Positions 1 to 10,019 are shown, counted from the stretch's first letter. The stretch is 64,000 nt of DNA from Chloroflexota bacterium (GCA_022824225.1 JAJEAH010000027.1:1-64000); one strand, 5' to 3'. Notes: generated by a model from the sequence alone, not told the origin. Program-made: numbers and translations.

Positions 1-116
1 ATGATGATTGACTTGCCGGCGCCGGTCTCGCCGGTCAGCACGTTGAGACCGGGCTGAAACTCGACGTGCACCGAGTCGATGAGCGCAAAATCACGGATTT
101 CCAAGTGCTCCAACAT
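1..116 (-). CDS. recN: DNA repair protein RecN, N-terminal fragment (truncated at window edge)
   Basis: Reverse complement reads [38 protein letters not shown], the typical RecN N-terminus with Walker A; start CAT at 114-116. Confidence 0.88.
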   Translation of the reverse strand, partial: MLEHLEIRDFALIDSVHVEFQPGLNVLTGETGAGKSII

Positions 117-124
117 AGCGCATC

Positions 125-967
125 CTAGGAGCTATCCAGCGGGATCCTCAGCTTGCGCACCAACGATTCGTAGAAATAGGTCCGTTCCTGCACCCGCGCG
201 AACTTGCAGGTCTCCCTTGCCGTGGTCACGTGCATCATGCCCTCGTTGGCCAGGTCGCCAACCAGCAAGCCGTCCAACGTCACCACGGCCTCGTGGTCGT
301 GAAAGACCTGGAGGCGCAGCCGTGCCGATTGCCGCAACACAAAAGGTGTAGTGGGCCCGCGCAAGGCGCAGATCGGCGTGATGAGCAAGTTGCGGACCTC
401 CGGGTGGAGGATGGGACCGCCGGCCACCATGGAATACGCCGTCGAACCCGTGGCCGTGGAAATCATCAGGCCGTCGGCAACGTAATCGGCGAGAAAGGCA
501 TCGTCAATCCACACTTTTATGTCCAGCACGCGGCGCACGTGTCCCTGACTGATGACGGCTTCGTTGAGCGCCACCGAGTTCTGCGGTTCGCCCTCGATCT
601 GGCACTCCAGCAGCGAACGTTCCTCGATCCAGTATTCGCCGCTCAAGAAGCGCGGCAAGGACTGGATCGCCTCCGTTGGCAAGAGTTCGGAGAGAAAGCC
701 CAGCCTGCCAAACTTCACGCCGACGATGGGCACGCCATGTCGCGCGCAGAGCGATGCCGCCCGCAGAATGCTGCCGTCGCCGCCCAGCGTGAAGAGCAGC
801 TTGGTGGCAGGGACGCGCTCGTGCCACTCGTCCTCAGCTTCCACCGGCGCCTGCCACGCGTCTATACCCTCCTTCTGAATAAGGGAGTGCAACACGGTAG
901 CCAGTGACTGCGCCTGTTCGCGACCGGGATGGTAGAGCAGTCCGACCGATTCTGCTTCTGCGTTCAT
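125..967 (-). CDS. nadK: NAD kinase
   Basis: [39 protein letters not shown] (GGDGS motif) and [20 protein letters not shown]; 8 bp upstream of recN on the same strand. Confidence 0.93.
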   Translation of the reverse strand: MNAEAESVGLLYHPGREQAQSLATVLHSLIQKEGIDAWQAPVEAEDEWHERVPATKLLFTLGGDGSILRAASLCARHGVPIVGVKFGRLGFLSELLPTEAIQSLPRFLSGEYWIEERSLLECQIEGEPQNSVALNEAVISQGHVRRVLDIKVWIDDAFLADYVADGLMISTATGSTAYSMVAGGPILHPEVRNLLITPICALRGPTTPFVLRQSARLRLQVFHDHEAVVTLDGLLVGDLANEGMMHVTTARETCKFARVQERTYFYESLVRKLRIPLDSS

Positions 968-1309
968 ACTTGCATCTCGCCGGAAACTAGTTGCCTACTC
1001 AAGATCGGGTTGTCCCGCAACTCGTGACGCGCATGGCCAGCCACTAATGAAACCTTGGCTGCGGCGCAGGTCGTGTGTGGGGCGGCGTTACTGCCACCCA
1101 ACGCGGTAGAGCATGGGTCGCATTGCTGACCGCAGCATCGGCGGACGCCGGGACGGTGTACTGCCGCCCTCGTCTGCTGCTACCGGCGGCGGCTTGATTA
1201 TACCGCAGTGGCGGTGCGCAGCGTACGCTCAGGGCCGGAAAGCCACCGGCGCGCCGCGCCAATTAGAGCCGGCCCGCAAGCGGGCGCACGGCCACGGCGC
1301 CGGGAGGAG

Positions 1310-2467
1310 CTACCGTTCAGACGGCGGGTTCCGCGCGCCGTAGAGCAGACCGCCGGTAAGCTGCCGGTACATGAGCACGGTGCGGGACGCGACCTCCTCC
1401 TGGGTGTATTCAGCGAGCGCTCGCCTGCGCCCCTGCCCGGCAAGCCGCTCCCGCAGCGCCGGATCGGCGTGGAGTCGCTCCAGTGTCTCGGCGAGCGCCC
1501 CGGCGTCGCCTTCCGGGAACGTCAAGCCGCCTTGCTCGGCGGCGGCGCTGCCGATAACTTCGGGAATCTCACCGGAATCCGACCCCACCACAGGCACGCC
1601 GCAGACCATGGCCTCCACGAGCGCGCGGCCAAATTGCTCTTTCCACTGGGGCGTGGTGAGCGACGGCAAGACACACACGTCCAATTCGCGGTAGCGGTCC
1701 GGCATCGTGTCACTATCTACGTGGCCGCGAAAGTTGACCCGGTCCTCGATGCCCAGCGCGGCGGCCCGTGCGCGCAGCGCGGTTTCCGCCGGGCCGGCGC
1801 CGAAGATTTCCACCGCATAGGGGAAGTCGAGGCGGGACACGGCGCGGAGCAACACGTGGACTCCCTTGGCCGGCACCAAGCGGCCCACATAGCCGATTCG
1901 GAAGACGCCGGAGGGCGCCTGGGGGCGGGGTGCGGGCGCGAAGAGCGCGGCGTCCACGCCGAATTGGGGAAAGACCGCCGACGGCGACGAATACCGCTTG
2001 CGGCGCAGCACTTCCTGGGCCTGACGGGTGCCGGCCTGGGCCGCATGCGATCGCAGCAGCGAGTAAAGCTCGAAGAAGTAGAATGGCGGCGGGTATACCC
2101 GGTAGATATTCTGCCAGGCAAAGAAGATTGCTCTGGCGCCAAAGCGCCGCGCCAGCCAGATGGCGTGCGCCGTTGCAAAGTTGTACGGCTCCTCGTCCAC
2201 GTGCACCACGTCCGGCCGCCAGGCTCTCACATGGCGGTGCAGCCCCGGATAGTAGTGCATGTGGTAATGCCCGTTGAAGCGCATGTGCTCCGCCACCAAC
2301 TCATAGCCGCGGGTGTAACGGGGATCGAGTTCCTGACGATGTTCGCCTTCCCGCCAGAAATGGGGCACGACTGCGCGCAGTTCCACGTCAGGATACTTCG
2401 CGATCTCCTCCAGCTTGCGCTGGTACGTAGCCACCACCAGCGCCTTGGAGATGTAGAGCACGCGCAT
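1310..2467 (-). CDS. GT4-type glycosyltransferase
   Basis: MRVLYISKALVVATYQRKLEE start at 2467; RIGYVGRLVPAKGVHVLLRAV and EAMVCGVPVVGSDSGEIPEVIG motifs; TGATG overlap with the upstream glycosyltransferase. Confidence 0.85.
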   Translation of the reverse strand: MRVLYISKALVVATYQRKLEEIAKYPDVELRAVVPHFWREGEHRQELDPRYTRGYELVAEHMRFNGHYHMHYYPGLHRHVRAWRPDVVHVDEEPYNFATAHAIWLARRFGARAIFFAWQNIYRVYPPPFYFFELYSLLRSHAAQAGTRQAQEVLRRKRYSSPSAVFPQFGVDAALFAPAPRPQAPSGVFRIGYVGRLVPAKGVHVLLRAVSRLDFPYAVEIFGAGPAETALRARAAALGIEDRVNFRGHVDSDTMPDRYRELDVCVLPSLTTPQWKEQFGRALVEAMVCGVPVVGSDSGEIPEVIGSAAAEQGGLTFPEGDAGALAETLERLHADPALRERLAGQGRRRALAEYTQEEVASRTVLMYRQLTGGLLYGARNPPSER

Positions 2468-3597
2468 CAGCTTACCTGCTTGTAGACCGCAATCGTCTCT
2501 GCCGCGGTCTGTTCCCAGGAAAAGCCCTGGGCTTGCGCCACTGCCCGATCCGCGTAGAACCGGCGCTCCCGCTCGGACTCCCACAAGCGCCCGATGGCAG
2601 CCGCCCACGCGTCCGCATCGTCCGGCGGGACCAAAATGCCGCCCTCGCCTACTACTTCCGGCAGAGACGCGGCATCGCTGCACACAACCGGCGTACCGCA
2701 CGCCATCGCTTCCAGGGGATCCAGGCCAAAGCCCTCATAGCGCGACGGGAATACGAAAACTGTCGCCGCGCGGTAGAGCAGCGGTTTGTCCGCCTCAGGC
2801 ACGCCGCCCAGAAAGCGGACTCGCGGCCCAAGGTCGGCTTCCGTCGCCTGGCGCACCCAATCGGGAAAGAGCCTGGCCTTGCCGTGCCGGGTGCGTCCCG
2901 CGACGACGAGGGTGACGTCCGGCGGCAGCTTGGGGAGCGCCTCAAAGAGCACGCCGAGGTTCTTGCGCACGTCCAGACCGCCGAGGTAGAAGAGAAACCG
3001 CTCGGGCAGGTCATAGCGCCGCCGTACCGCTTTCACGTCCTCAGACCGCAGGCCCGGCGAAAAGCGCGCGTCCGCGGCCAGATGCACCACGCGCACATGC
3101 ATTTCGTCCAGGCCAAGGTGCTCGACTATGTCGCGTTTGGAGGCGTGAGAATCCGTGATGACAGCATCGGCCTTGTGCGCCGCCGCCATAACAAGGCTCG
3201 TGTAGAGGCGCACAAGGAAGTTGCCCCGGTACTCGGGCAAGATCACGGGAATGAGGTCATGGATGGTGGTAACGAGCGGAAAGCCATGGTAGTGGGCAGG
3301 CGCGAAGTAAGGCACGTGGCCCACCACGTTCGGTCCTGACTTCCCGGCCAGGCGCGGCCACGTCATCTGCTCCCACCACAGCTTGCCGAGGCTGCCGCGC
3401 CCGAGCGCTCCCGCCAGCGGCGCCCGCGCCTGGATGCCGCCAACGGGGCGCAACGTATCGCGCATGAAGTACGGCACGTGCGCCGCAATCTGCAATCCGC
3501 CACCGAGTCTCTGCAGTGCCCGCAGCAACTGATAGGTATACTGCGCGCTGCCGGTGTGCGGCACGTTGAGGAAATACCCGTTGACGGCGATTTCCAT
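2467..3597 (-). CDS. GT4-type glycosyltransferase (mannosyltransferase-like)
   Basis: FLFYLGGLDVRKNLGVLFEALPKL, SRYEGFGLDPLEAMACGTPVVCSDAASLPEVVGEGG. Confidence 0.9.
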   Translation of the reverse strand: MEIAVNGYFLNVPHTGSAQYTYQLLRALQRLGGGLQIAAHVPYFMRDTLRPVGGIQARAPLAGALGRGSLGKLWWEQMTWPRLAGKSGPNVVGHVPYFAPAHYHGFPLVTTIHDLIPVILPEYRGNFLVRLYTSLVMAAAHKADAVITDSHASKRDIVEHLGLDEMHVRVVHLAADARFSPGLRSEDVKAVRRRYDLPERFLFYLGGLDVRKNLGVLFEALPKLPPDVTLVVAGRTRHGKARLFPDWVRQATEADLGPRVRFLGGVPEADKPLLYRAATVFVFPSRYEGFGLDPLEAMACGTPVVCSDAASLPEVVGEGGILVPPDDADAWAAAIGRLWESERERRFYADRAVAQAQGFSWEQTAAETIAVYKQVS

Positions 3598-3606
3598 GTG
3601 CCCGGA

Positions 3607-5325
3607 CTATTTTTCCAGTGCTTGGAGGGCAAAGAACGCGGGACGCGGATTCAGGTGCTCATCGAGAATGCCGAACGCATAGGCGCTATCGGTCGGCTCG
3701 ATGTGATTGGCGAAGTTCAAGTTGAAAACAACCAACCCCGTCACGTACGGGAAACGCGCCTTTACCAATCGATACGATTCAGCCAGAAACTGCCCCTGCT
3801 CTTCATCGGAAATCTCCGCCCCATAGGGGAATTCCGGATGCAAGTTGTGCGTCGTCCAGCCCATCTCCGTCAGCCAAATTTGCTTGTTCGTATCGCCGTA
3901 CTTTTGCAGAACGTCCCAGTGGTTCTCGAAGCGCCGGAAATAGAACGACCAATGGTGTTTGTAGGTGGTGCCGGAGGTGGAATAGTTGTCAGGCGTATCG
4001 GCGGGCGCGTTATTGAAGCCGTATGAGTGCAAGCCGAGCACGTCGTAGTAGTTGCGAAAGACGCCGTCGCCGTACTGGTACATCGCTTCCAGATAGGCCA
4101 CGTCATCCATGGCGACTCCCTCCAAGTTGACACCGGTTGGCGATAGGCCGCCGCTCACGACGATGGCATTCGGATTGCCGCGCTTCACGCCGCGATAGCC
4201 CACGCCCATGAGTTCCACGAATTCGCCGGGATTGACGGTGCCGTCCCAATTGCCGGCGAGATTTGGCTCATTCCACAGCTCATACGACTGCACCCTGTCG
4301 CCGTAGCGCGAGGCGATGATGGTCAGGAAGTTCTCGAAGTCGCCAAAATTCGCCGGTGGGCCGTTATGGAACGTTGCGAATTGCGCCCACCATTCCTCAG
4401 CGGACACCGTAGCCGTGCCTTGTGGTACGCCGGCCTGGTTACCCGTGGGGCGCACGCGGCGCATCCAATGCGGGGAGGCGTAGATGCCCAGCATGACTTC
4501 CAACCCGTGCCGGTTGGCGGCCTCGACGATGCGGTCCACCTGGTCCCACATGTACCCGCCGGGATGCAATTCCACGGCTTTCCACTCCACTTGCTGCTTG
4601 ATGCCGGTAAAGCCCGCCAACTTGGCCAATTCGAGCACTCGTTCGATTTGCGGGTCGTAGAAGAGGGATACCTGTGCGATGAGCTTTAGTTCATTCGCGC
4701 GGGCCGGCGTATCCACCAGCGCTTGCGACTGTCCGCGCAGGGCGAGGAACTCGCGGCCGAGGGGGGCCAACTGCACTTCCTCGGGGGTGCCGGCCTTGGT
4801 CGGATCGTAGCGCAAGACCGCGCGCTCGAAGTACTGGACCGCGTGTTGCCAATCGTCGTCGGCCGGCAATTCACCCGAAATCGGCAGGCCGAAAACGCCG
4901 ACACCGCCGTGCTCCTGGAAGAAATGCAAGAATGCGAAACGAACGGCATGACCCGTCTCAGGGAAATAGCGCTGGGCCGACGTTTCCGGCACCGGTTCCT
5001 CCGTAGCAAAGAAACGCCAGTGCGGGATTAGCATGCGTCCCAGCGGGCTCATTCGCACCTGGCCGCGCTCCGGCCACCATTCCAGCCGCGCGTTTTCGAA
5101 ATACTGCACCATGTGGCCGTCTTCGCGCTGCTCATTGGTGAGCGGCTGACCCAAGACTAACTCGCCGCCCATCTGCTCGAAATATTCGAGCATAGCGCCG
5201 TGCACGACGGTATTCGTTTCAGGAAACTCCCGGGGCTCCGCCGCAAACGCTGGCGTCGGCAGCAGCAGTACGCACGCAAAGGTCAACAGAACGCGTATCA
5301 GCCAACGCCGATGTCTCTTGGCTAG
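3607..5325 (-). CDS. Secreted clan GH-A glycosidase (GH39/PslG-like) with N-terminal FPET-type repeats
   Basis: Signal peptide MLAKRHRRWLIRVLLTFACVLLLPTPAFAA; repeats FPETNTVVHGAMLEYFEQMGGELVLGQPLTNE / YFPETGHAVRFAFLHFFQEHGGVGVFGLPISGE; putative acid/base YELWNEPN and nucleophile IWLTEMGW. Confidence 0.75.
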   Translation of the reverse strand, partial: LAKRHRRWLIRVLLTFACVLLLPTPAFAAEPREFPETNTVVHGAMLEYFEQMGGELVLGQPLTNEQREDGHMVQYFENARLEWWPERGQVRMSPLGRMLIPHWRFFATEEPVPETSAQRYFPETGHAVRFAFLHFFQEHGGVGVFGLPISGELPADDDWQHAVQYFERAVLRYDPTKAGTPEEVQLAPLGREFLALRGQSQALVDTPARANELKLIAQVSLFYDPQIERVLELAKLAGFTGIKQQVEWKAVELHPGGYMWDQVDRIVEAANRHGLEVMLGIYASPHWMRRVRPTGNQAGVPQGTATVSAEEWWAQFATFHNGPPANFGDFENFLTIIASRYGDRVQSYELWNEPNLAGNWDGTVNPGEFVELMGVGYRGVKRGNPNAIVVSGGLSPTGVNLEGVAMDDVAYLEAMYQYGDGVFRNYYDVLGLHSYGFNNAPADTPDNYSTSGTTYKHHWSFYFRRFENHWDVLQKYGDTNKQIWLTEMGWTTHNLHPEFPYGAEISDEEQGQFLAESYRLVKARFPYVTGLVVFNLNFANHIEPTDSAYAFGILDEHLNPRPAFFALQALEK

Positions 5326-5530
5326 CATAGTGTCTGGCTTCCCTCCTCGAGCGCCACAACTCAGACATTCGCGCACAAGCGCCGCACAGCCGCCGCAAGC
5401 GTAAGGCCTGCCGCAGGCCGCCGTGATTCACCAAAGAGCCGGCGCTCCCGCGCAGGCACATTTCGGACAGTATAGCAGATAGGCGGAGCCGCACATGCGC
5501 TCGCGCCGCAGTGCACCGTCCAGGCCTTAG

Positions 5531-5566
5531 GCGCATGCTCTACCAGCGCAGTGGTTAGAGTTGCGC
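5531..5566. terminator. Stem-loop at the 3' end of a glycosyltransferase gene
   Basis: GCGCA-TG-CTCTACCA-loop-TGG(T)TAGAG-T-TGCGC inverted repeat overlapping the stop codon of the minus-strand gene at 5555. Confidence 0.35.
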
Positions 5567-6676
5567 AGCGCGGGCGAGTTGCTCTCGCACTTGCCCAGCC
5601 GCCTGCTCCCATGAGAATTGTGCGACGCGGTCGCGCCCGGCGGCGCTGAGCGCAGCGCGCGTCCGCTCATCCCCCGCCAGCCGCACCATTCCCTCGGCTA
5701 TGGCCCCCACGTCGGCGGGATCGACGAGGATTGCCGCGTCTCCCGCCACTTCCGGCAAGGACGATACGTTCGCGGTCAGCACCGGCGTTCCGCACGCCAT
5801 GGCCTCCAACACCGGCAACCCAAACCCTTCATAGAGGCTGGGGAAGACGAGCGCGCACGCACCGCTATACAGCGCGGCCAGGTCTTCATCGGTTTCTACG
5901 TCTGTCAGAAAGTGCACCCGGTCGGCAACGCCATGGGACTGCGGCGCGGCGAGGATAGGCCCGTGCAGCCAACCGGGGCGTCCCACGTGCACGAGGTGGT
6001 GCGGCAGCCCCGCCTGCGCAACCGCGGCCATGGCCGCGATGATGCGGGCGATGTTTTTACGGGGTTGAATGGTGCCCACCGAGAGAAAGTACGGGTACGA
6101 AATGCCGAATCTCTCGCGCAACGTAGCGCTCCCGCAACGTCGCTGAAAAACGGGTTCGACGCCGCAGTAGACGACCTCAACCTGCTCCGGTCGCGCCCCA
6201 TAGGCGGCGAGCAAGTCTTGCTTGGTGGCAAGGGAGTCGGCGAGCGCGAGCCGGGCCCGCGCAAGGCTGCGGGGCACGATCCGGTGCAGGTGCGCCCGCA
6301 ATGACGCCGGGTAGGATTCCGGTTCGTGCAGGTACGAGAGGTCGTGCACGGTGAAGACACCTGGCGCGCGCCACAGCGGCGGCAAAGCGAAGTCCGGCGC
6401 GTAGAAGACGTCCACGCCGCCCGCGACCAGGTCCGCGTAGAGCGGCAGCCGCAAGCGATGCCAGATGCGCGTCAGGGCGCGTTCTGTCAGCGGCAGAAGC
6501 CGGTACCGTACCTTTGGGGACAAGAGACGCTGCCCGCGCCGGTGTGCGGACCGAGGCATTACCAACGTGATCTCATCGGCGTGGGGCAGTGCGGCCAGGG
6601 CGCTGACCAACGCCCACGTATACCGGCCGATACCGGCCCGCTGGGACGACGAGGTGAAGTCGATGCCAATATTCAT
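5555..6676 (-). CDS. GT4-type glycosyltransferase
   Basis: FLSVGTIQPRKNIARIIAAMA and SLYEGFGLPVLEAMACGTPVLTANVSSLPEVAGDAA motifs. Confidence 0.9.
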   Translation of the reverse strand: MNIGIDFTSSSQRAGIGRYTWALVSALAALPHADEITLVMPRSAHRRGQRLLSPKVRYRLLPLTERALTRIWHRLRLPLYADLVAGGVDVFYAPDFALPPLWRAPGVFTVHDLSYLHEPESYPASLRAHLHRIVPRSLARARLALADSLATKQDLLAAYGARPEQVEVVYCGVEPVFQRRCGSATLRERFGISYPYFLSVGTIQPRKNIARIIAAMAAVAQAGLPHHLVHVGRPGWLHGPILAAPQSHGVADRVHFLTDVETDEDLAALYSGACALVFPSLYEGFGLPVLEAMACGTPVLTANVSSLPEVAGDAAILVDPADVGAIAEGMVRLAGDERTRAALSAAGRDRVAQFSWEQAAGQVREQLARAAQL

Positions 6677-6803
6677 GGACTGTGGTCCCGCGTACTCTTA
6701 CGCGCGGCTACCGGGATTTCCTCTAATTTGTGTGACCGCACAGCGCATTGTCATTTGCCTTGCGGTCGCCGGAAGCGACGCGCTGCCGGACACCGCCGCG
6801 CCC

Positions 6804-7733
6804 TTAGAGCCGCAAGCGCCGGTGGGTGAAGTAGTATGCCGCCCCCGGGATGAGCACGAGCCAGTAGCTAATGAGCCGGTCAAGTATTGCCACCGCGGCC
6901 GCCGTGTCTACGGAAACGCCCAACAACAGCATCACGCCGACCATGCCGCCTTCCACCGCGCCCAGGCCGCCAGGGGTCGGGGCCGCCAGGAGCAACGCCC
7001 CGGCCGCGAACACGAAGAGGAGCTGAGGAAAGGCCAGCGGCACACCCAAAGCGCTTGCCACCAAAAGGAATCGTCCGGCTTCCGCGGTCCAAGCCAGACC
7101 CGTCAGCAGCGCCATGAGCCAGAGCGGTTGCACGGAAGTAAAGATGCCCCGCTGAAAGCGCTCGAACCGCTCGCCCAGCCTGTGGGGCAACCACGTCAAG
7201 TCATTGCTGTCCATGCGCCAGAAGAGAAACAGGCCGCCGGCGATGAGCACGGCCAAGATGGCGCCGCTGAGCAGGATGCCGCGCATCTCACCCAGCAATT
7301 CGCCCCTCACGAAGAATAGCGCGGCAAGCACGGCCAGCACGAGCAGAGCGAGCATATCGATGACACGCTCCGCCAGTACACTCCCCGTGGTCAGAGCGAA
7401 AGAGATCTGCCGCCTGCGGCGGAGGATGAGCCCACGGTAGAGGTCGCCCATCTTGGCGGGTATGACGTGGTTGACGAACCACGAGAGAAAGATGACCTCG
7501 CCCAAGAAACGGGCCGGCGCCGTGTGGCCCAGGTTTTGCAGCATCCGGCGCCAGCGCACGGCGCGCGGCACGAGCGTTGTGTAGTACACCACCAACGCCA
7601 GCACATAGAGCCGCAGGTCCAGACCACTGATCTCGTCCCAGATGCCGCGCCAGTCCAGGCCCACCAGCCGCCACAGCGCCGCCAGGAGCGCCAGGGCAAT
7701 GAGGAAAGACGCGAGCGTCTGGGGACTCAGCAA
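6804..7733 (-). CDS. YbhN/AglD-like (lysylphosphatidylglycerol synthase TM region family) integral membrane protein
   Basis: Multi-TM protein with VPRAVRWRRMLQNLG, FLSWFVNHVIPAKMGDLYRGLILRRR and PTPGGLGAVEGGMVGVMLLLG. Confidence 0.82.
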   Translation of the reverse strand: MLSPQTLASFLIALALLAALWRLVGLDWRGIWDEISGLDLRLYVLALVVYYTTLVPRAVRWRRMLQNLGHTAPARFLGEVIFLSWFVNHVIPAKMGDLYRGLILRRRRQISFALTTGSVLAERVIDMLALLVLAVLAALFFVRGELLGEMRGILLSGAILAVLIAGGLFLFWRMDSNDLTWLPHRLGERFERFQRGIFTSVQPLWLMALLTGLAWTAEAGRFLLVASALGVPLAFPQLLFVFAAGALLLAAPTPGGLGAVEGGMVGVMLLLGVSVDTAAAVAILDRLISYWLVLIPGAAYYFTHRRLRL

Positions 7734-8120
7734 GCGCTGGCGAAACGATGGGGGCGCGGCTTCAGCGTCGTTGGCGTGACGTGCTGCGGAGGTCGAAACT
7801 CGCTTGATGATCCCGTCTCTCCATTGCGGTAATATGCACTACCCATGATACCCAATGCCCGGCGCCTGCCGCTAACCAGCCACCGGGCGGCATTGCCGCC
7901 AAGGGCGCGGCTGCCAGTCACACACAGATCTAGCGAATGTGCTAGTTCAGGGCCCGGCTCCCACGGACTGCCAGCCCGGACGCGACGGCAAACTGGCGAC
8001 ACTTTGCCGGACGTACCGTCGAAGTTTCCAACACCTAGCCGTTCGGGCAGAACATGGTTACACTACAGGGAGCACGAATTCTTCGTTTTCCACTACTGCC
8101 CAGAACCAAGGAGGCGGCCC

Positions 8121-9158
8121 ATGGAGCTCTTGAAGCAACTCAGCGAAACACCGGGCATTCCCAGCCGGGAAGAGCCGATACGCAATGTCATTAGCGCGGA
8201 ATTGGCGCCGCTTGTCACCGCCATGGAAGTGGACGCGCTGGGAAACCTGATTGCCTACCGCAAAGGCAACGGCGGCCCCAAGGTCATGATCGCCGCGCAC
8301 ATGGACCAAATCGGCTTCATGGCCCGGCACGTGGACGACAACGGCTTCATCCGCTTGCAGCCCGTGGGCGGGTTCGACCCGCGCACGCTGGTGGCGCAGC
8401 GGGTGCGCGTGCACGGCGAAGAGGAACTCTCGGGTGTGCTCATGCCCGCCACCAAGCCCACCCACTTGCTGGACGATGCAGAGCGGGGCAAGTCTCTCAA
8501 GTTGGATGACCTGTTTGTGGACGTTGGCATTGCAGGCGAACGGGTGAAAGAACTCGTGCCTCTGGGTACGCCAATTACGTTCGACCGCACGTGCAACGAT
8601 TTGGGTGAGGTCATGGTAGGGCCGGCGATGGACGACCGGGTCAGCGTATACGTCATGATCGAGGCCGTGCGCGGTCTGACCGAGCACCAGGCCGAAGTCT
8701 ACGCCGTCGCGTCCTCACAAGAGGAAGTGGGCCTGCGGGGCGCTACGGTGGCGGCATTCGGCGTTGAGCCCGACATTGGTCTTGCGCTGGATTCCACGCT
8801 GGCGGTGGACATTCCCGGCGGCACGGACGTTGACCGGGTCTCCAAACTTGGCGACGGCACAGCCATCAAAATCATGGATTCTTCCTTGATCTGCGATCCC
8901 CGCCTGGTGGCGCACTCTCGCAAGATCTGCGAGGCGGAGGACATCCCGTACCAGATGGAGATTCTTCCCAGAGGCGGCACCGACGGCGGCGCAATCCAGC
9001 GGACGCGAGACGGCGTGCCGTCAATTACGATTTCCACGCCGACGCGCTACGTGCACACGGTGAATGAAATGGTGAACAAGCAAGACGTGCAGGCAACGGT
9101 TGATCTGGTGCGCCGCTTCATCGAAACCGCACATGAGATCGATCTCTCCTGGTCGTGA
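8121..9158 (+). CDS. M42-family aminopeptidase/endoglucanase-like metallopeptidase
   Basis: VMIAAHMDQIGFMARHVDDNGFIRLQPVGGFDPRTL, ASSQEEVGLRGA, GGTDGGAIQRTRDGVPSITISTPTRYVHT; ATG at 8121 preceded by AAGGAGGC. Confidence 0.92.
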   Translation: MELLKQLSETPGIPSREEPIRNVISAELAPLVTAMEVDALGNLIAYRKGNGGPKVMIAAHMDQIGFMARHVDDNGFIRLQPVGGFDPRTLVAQRVRVHGEEELSGVLMPATKPTHLLDDAERGKSLKLDDLFVDVGIAGERVKELVPLGTPITFDRTCNDLGEVMVGPAMDDRVSVYVMIEAVRGLTEHQAEVYAVASSQEEVGLRGATVAAFGVEPDIGLALDSTLAVDIPGGTDVDRVSKLGDGTAIKIMDSSLICDPRLVAHSRKICEAEDIPYQMEILPRGGTDGGAIQRTRDGVPSITISTPTRYVHTVNEMVNKQDVQATVDLVRRFIETAHEIDLSWS

Positions 9159-9280
9159 GGGGGTGGGCAGCCTAAGCTCGTTCGCGCCTGCACCGCCCTG
9201 TCGGGAATTCTACCCCCTGGGGCAGGCATCGCAGGCCGCGGGGCATTAGCGCTTGTCCTATCGGGAGACTCAGAGAAAGG

Positions 9281-9310
9281 AGGCCTGCCGGACCTTGGTC
9301 CGGCAGGCCT
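9281..9310. terminator. Bidirectional stem-loop terminator between convergent genes
   Basis: AGGCCTGCCGGACC-TT-GGTCCGGCAGGCCT, 14-bp perfect arms between a gene ending 9158 (+) and one ending 9373 (-). Confidence 0.65.
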
Positions 9311-9372
9311 CTCATTCGTGAACCGCGTTGGCCTGGGCGACGGAAACTACCGCCAATCCCGGGATGCTCGCG

Positions 9373-9903
9373 CTACTTCACGTCCGCGGTGAACAGGAAG
9401 TCGTTGTCCTGCACGTCGCTGTGGCACTCAGTGCAACCCGGGACCTGGCCCTCCGCCTCGATGACGCCGTCGGGCGCGTACTTCAAGAAGAACCAGCCGT
9501 TTGCCTGAGGATTCTCATAGCCGGCGGCCTTATACATGATCGTAATAGCAGCCAGCGTGCCGTCCGGCATGTAGTTTTCCTTGACGACCATGCCGCCTTC
9601 GGGAATGCTGCCGGACTTATCCTCGATTGCCTGCAGCGCTATCGCGTTGAAATACGTGCTCAGCAATGCGCCGTGGGGGTCCCCGCCGGTGTAGAGCGGC
9701 TCCACACCCGGCAGATGCTGCCACTCATTCTGATAGTCGGTGGCGCCAACATACTCGACGATTGCGGCGCCGTCCGCGGCCGGCGCCGACATTTCGTCGG
9801 ACTCCCCTTCCGTGGCGCATCCTGCTAGTATCAGCATAGCGCCCATGAGTACGCCGCTGAACAAGACAAGAGTCGCTCGCAACGAAAATCTGCCGCGAGG
9901 CAT
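9373..9903 (-). CDS. Cytochrome P460-like c-type heme lipoprotein
   Basis: Lipobox LILAGC; ENPQANGWFFLKYAPDGV...GCTECHSDVQDNDFLFT, single CxxCH near the C-terminus as in cytochrome P460 family. Confidence 0.75.
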   Translation of the reverse strand: MPRGRFSLRATLVLFSGVLMGAMLILAGCATEGESDEMSAPAADGAAIVEYVGATDYQNEWQHLPGVEPLYTGGDPHGALLSTYFNAIALQAIEDKSGSIPEGGMVVKENYMPDGTLAAITIMYKAAGYENPQANGWFFLKYAPDGVIEAEGQVPGCTECHSDVQDNDFLFTADVK

Positions 9904-9964
9904 TCTCCTCCCCTTTCTTTATGTCTACGACAATAGTTGCCGTTGGTTGGTTTGTTGCAGGATA

Positions 9965-9979
9965 GGGAATCTCATTCCC
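9965..9979. promoter_or_regulatory. Palindromic candidate operator GGGAAT-CTC-ATTCCC
   Basis: Perfect 6-bp inverted repeat in the divergent intergenic region between the P460 gene (-) and the Crp/Fnr-type regulator (+). Confidence 0.35.
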
Positions 9980-10019
9980 GCAAGTATGTCGGCTGCCAAA
10001 CAACTTTAGGGCTAAGCAC

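Noticed and set aside
1208-2485. 425-aa plus-strand ORF
   Set aside because: Antisense to a glycosyltransferase with clear GT4 motifs.
5528-5572. tRNA-like sequence (GCGCAGTGGTTAGAG on + strand; GCTGGTAGAGCATGCGCC on - strand)
   Set aside because: The two D-arm-like halves are simply the arms of one inverted repeat; no acceptor stem, anticodon arm or T-arm could be assembled. Treated as a stem-loop at a gene end.
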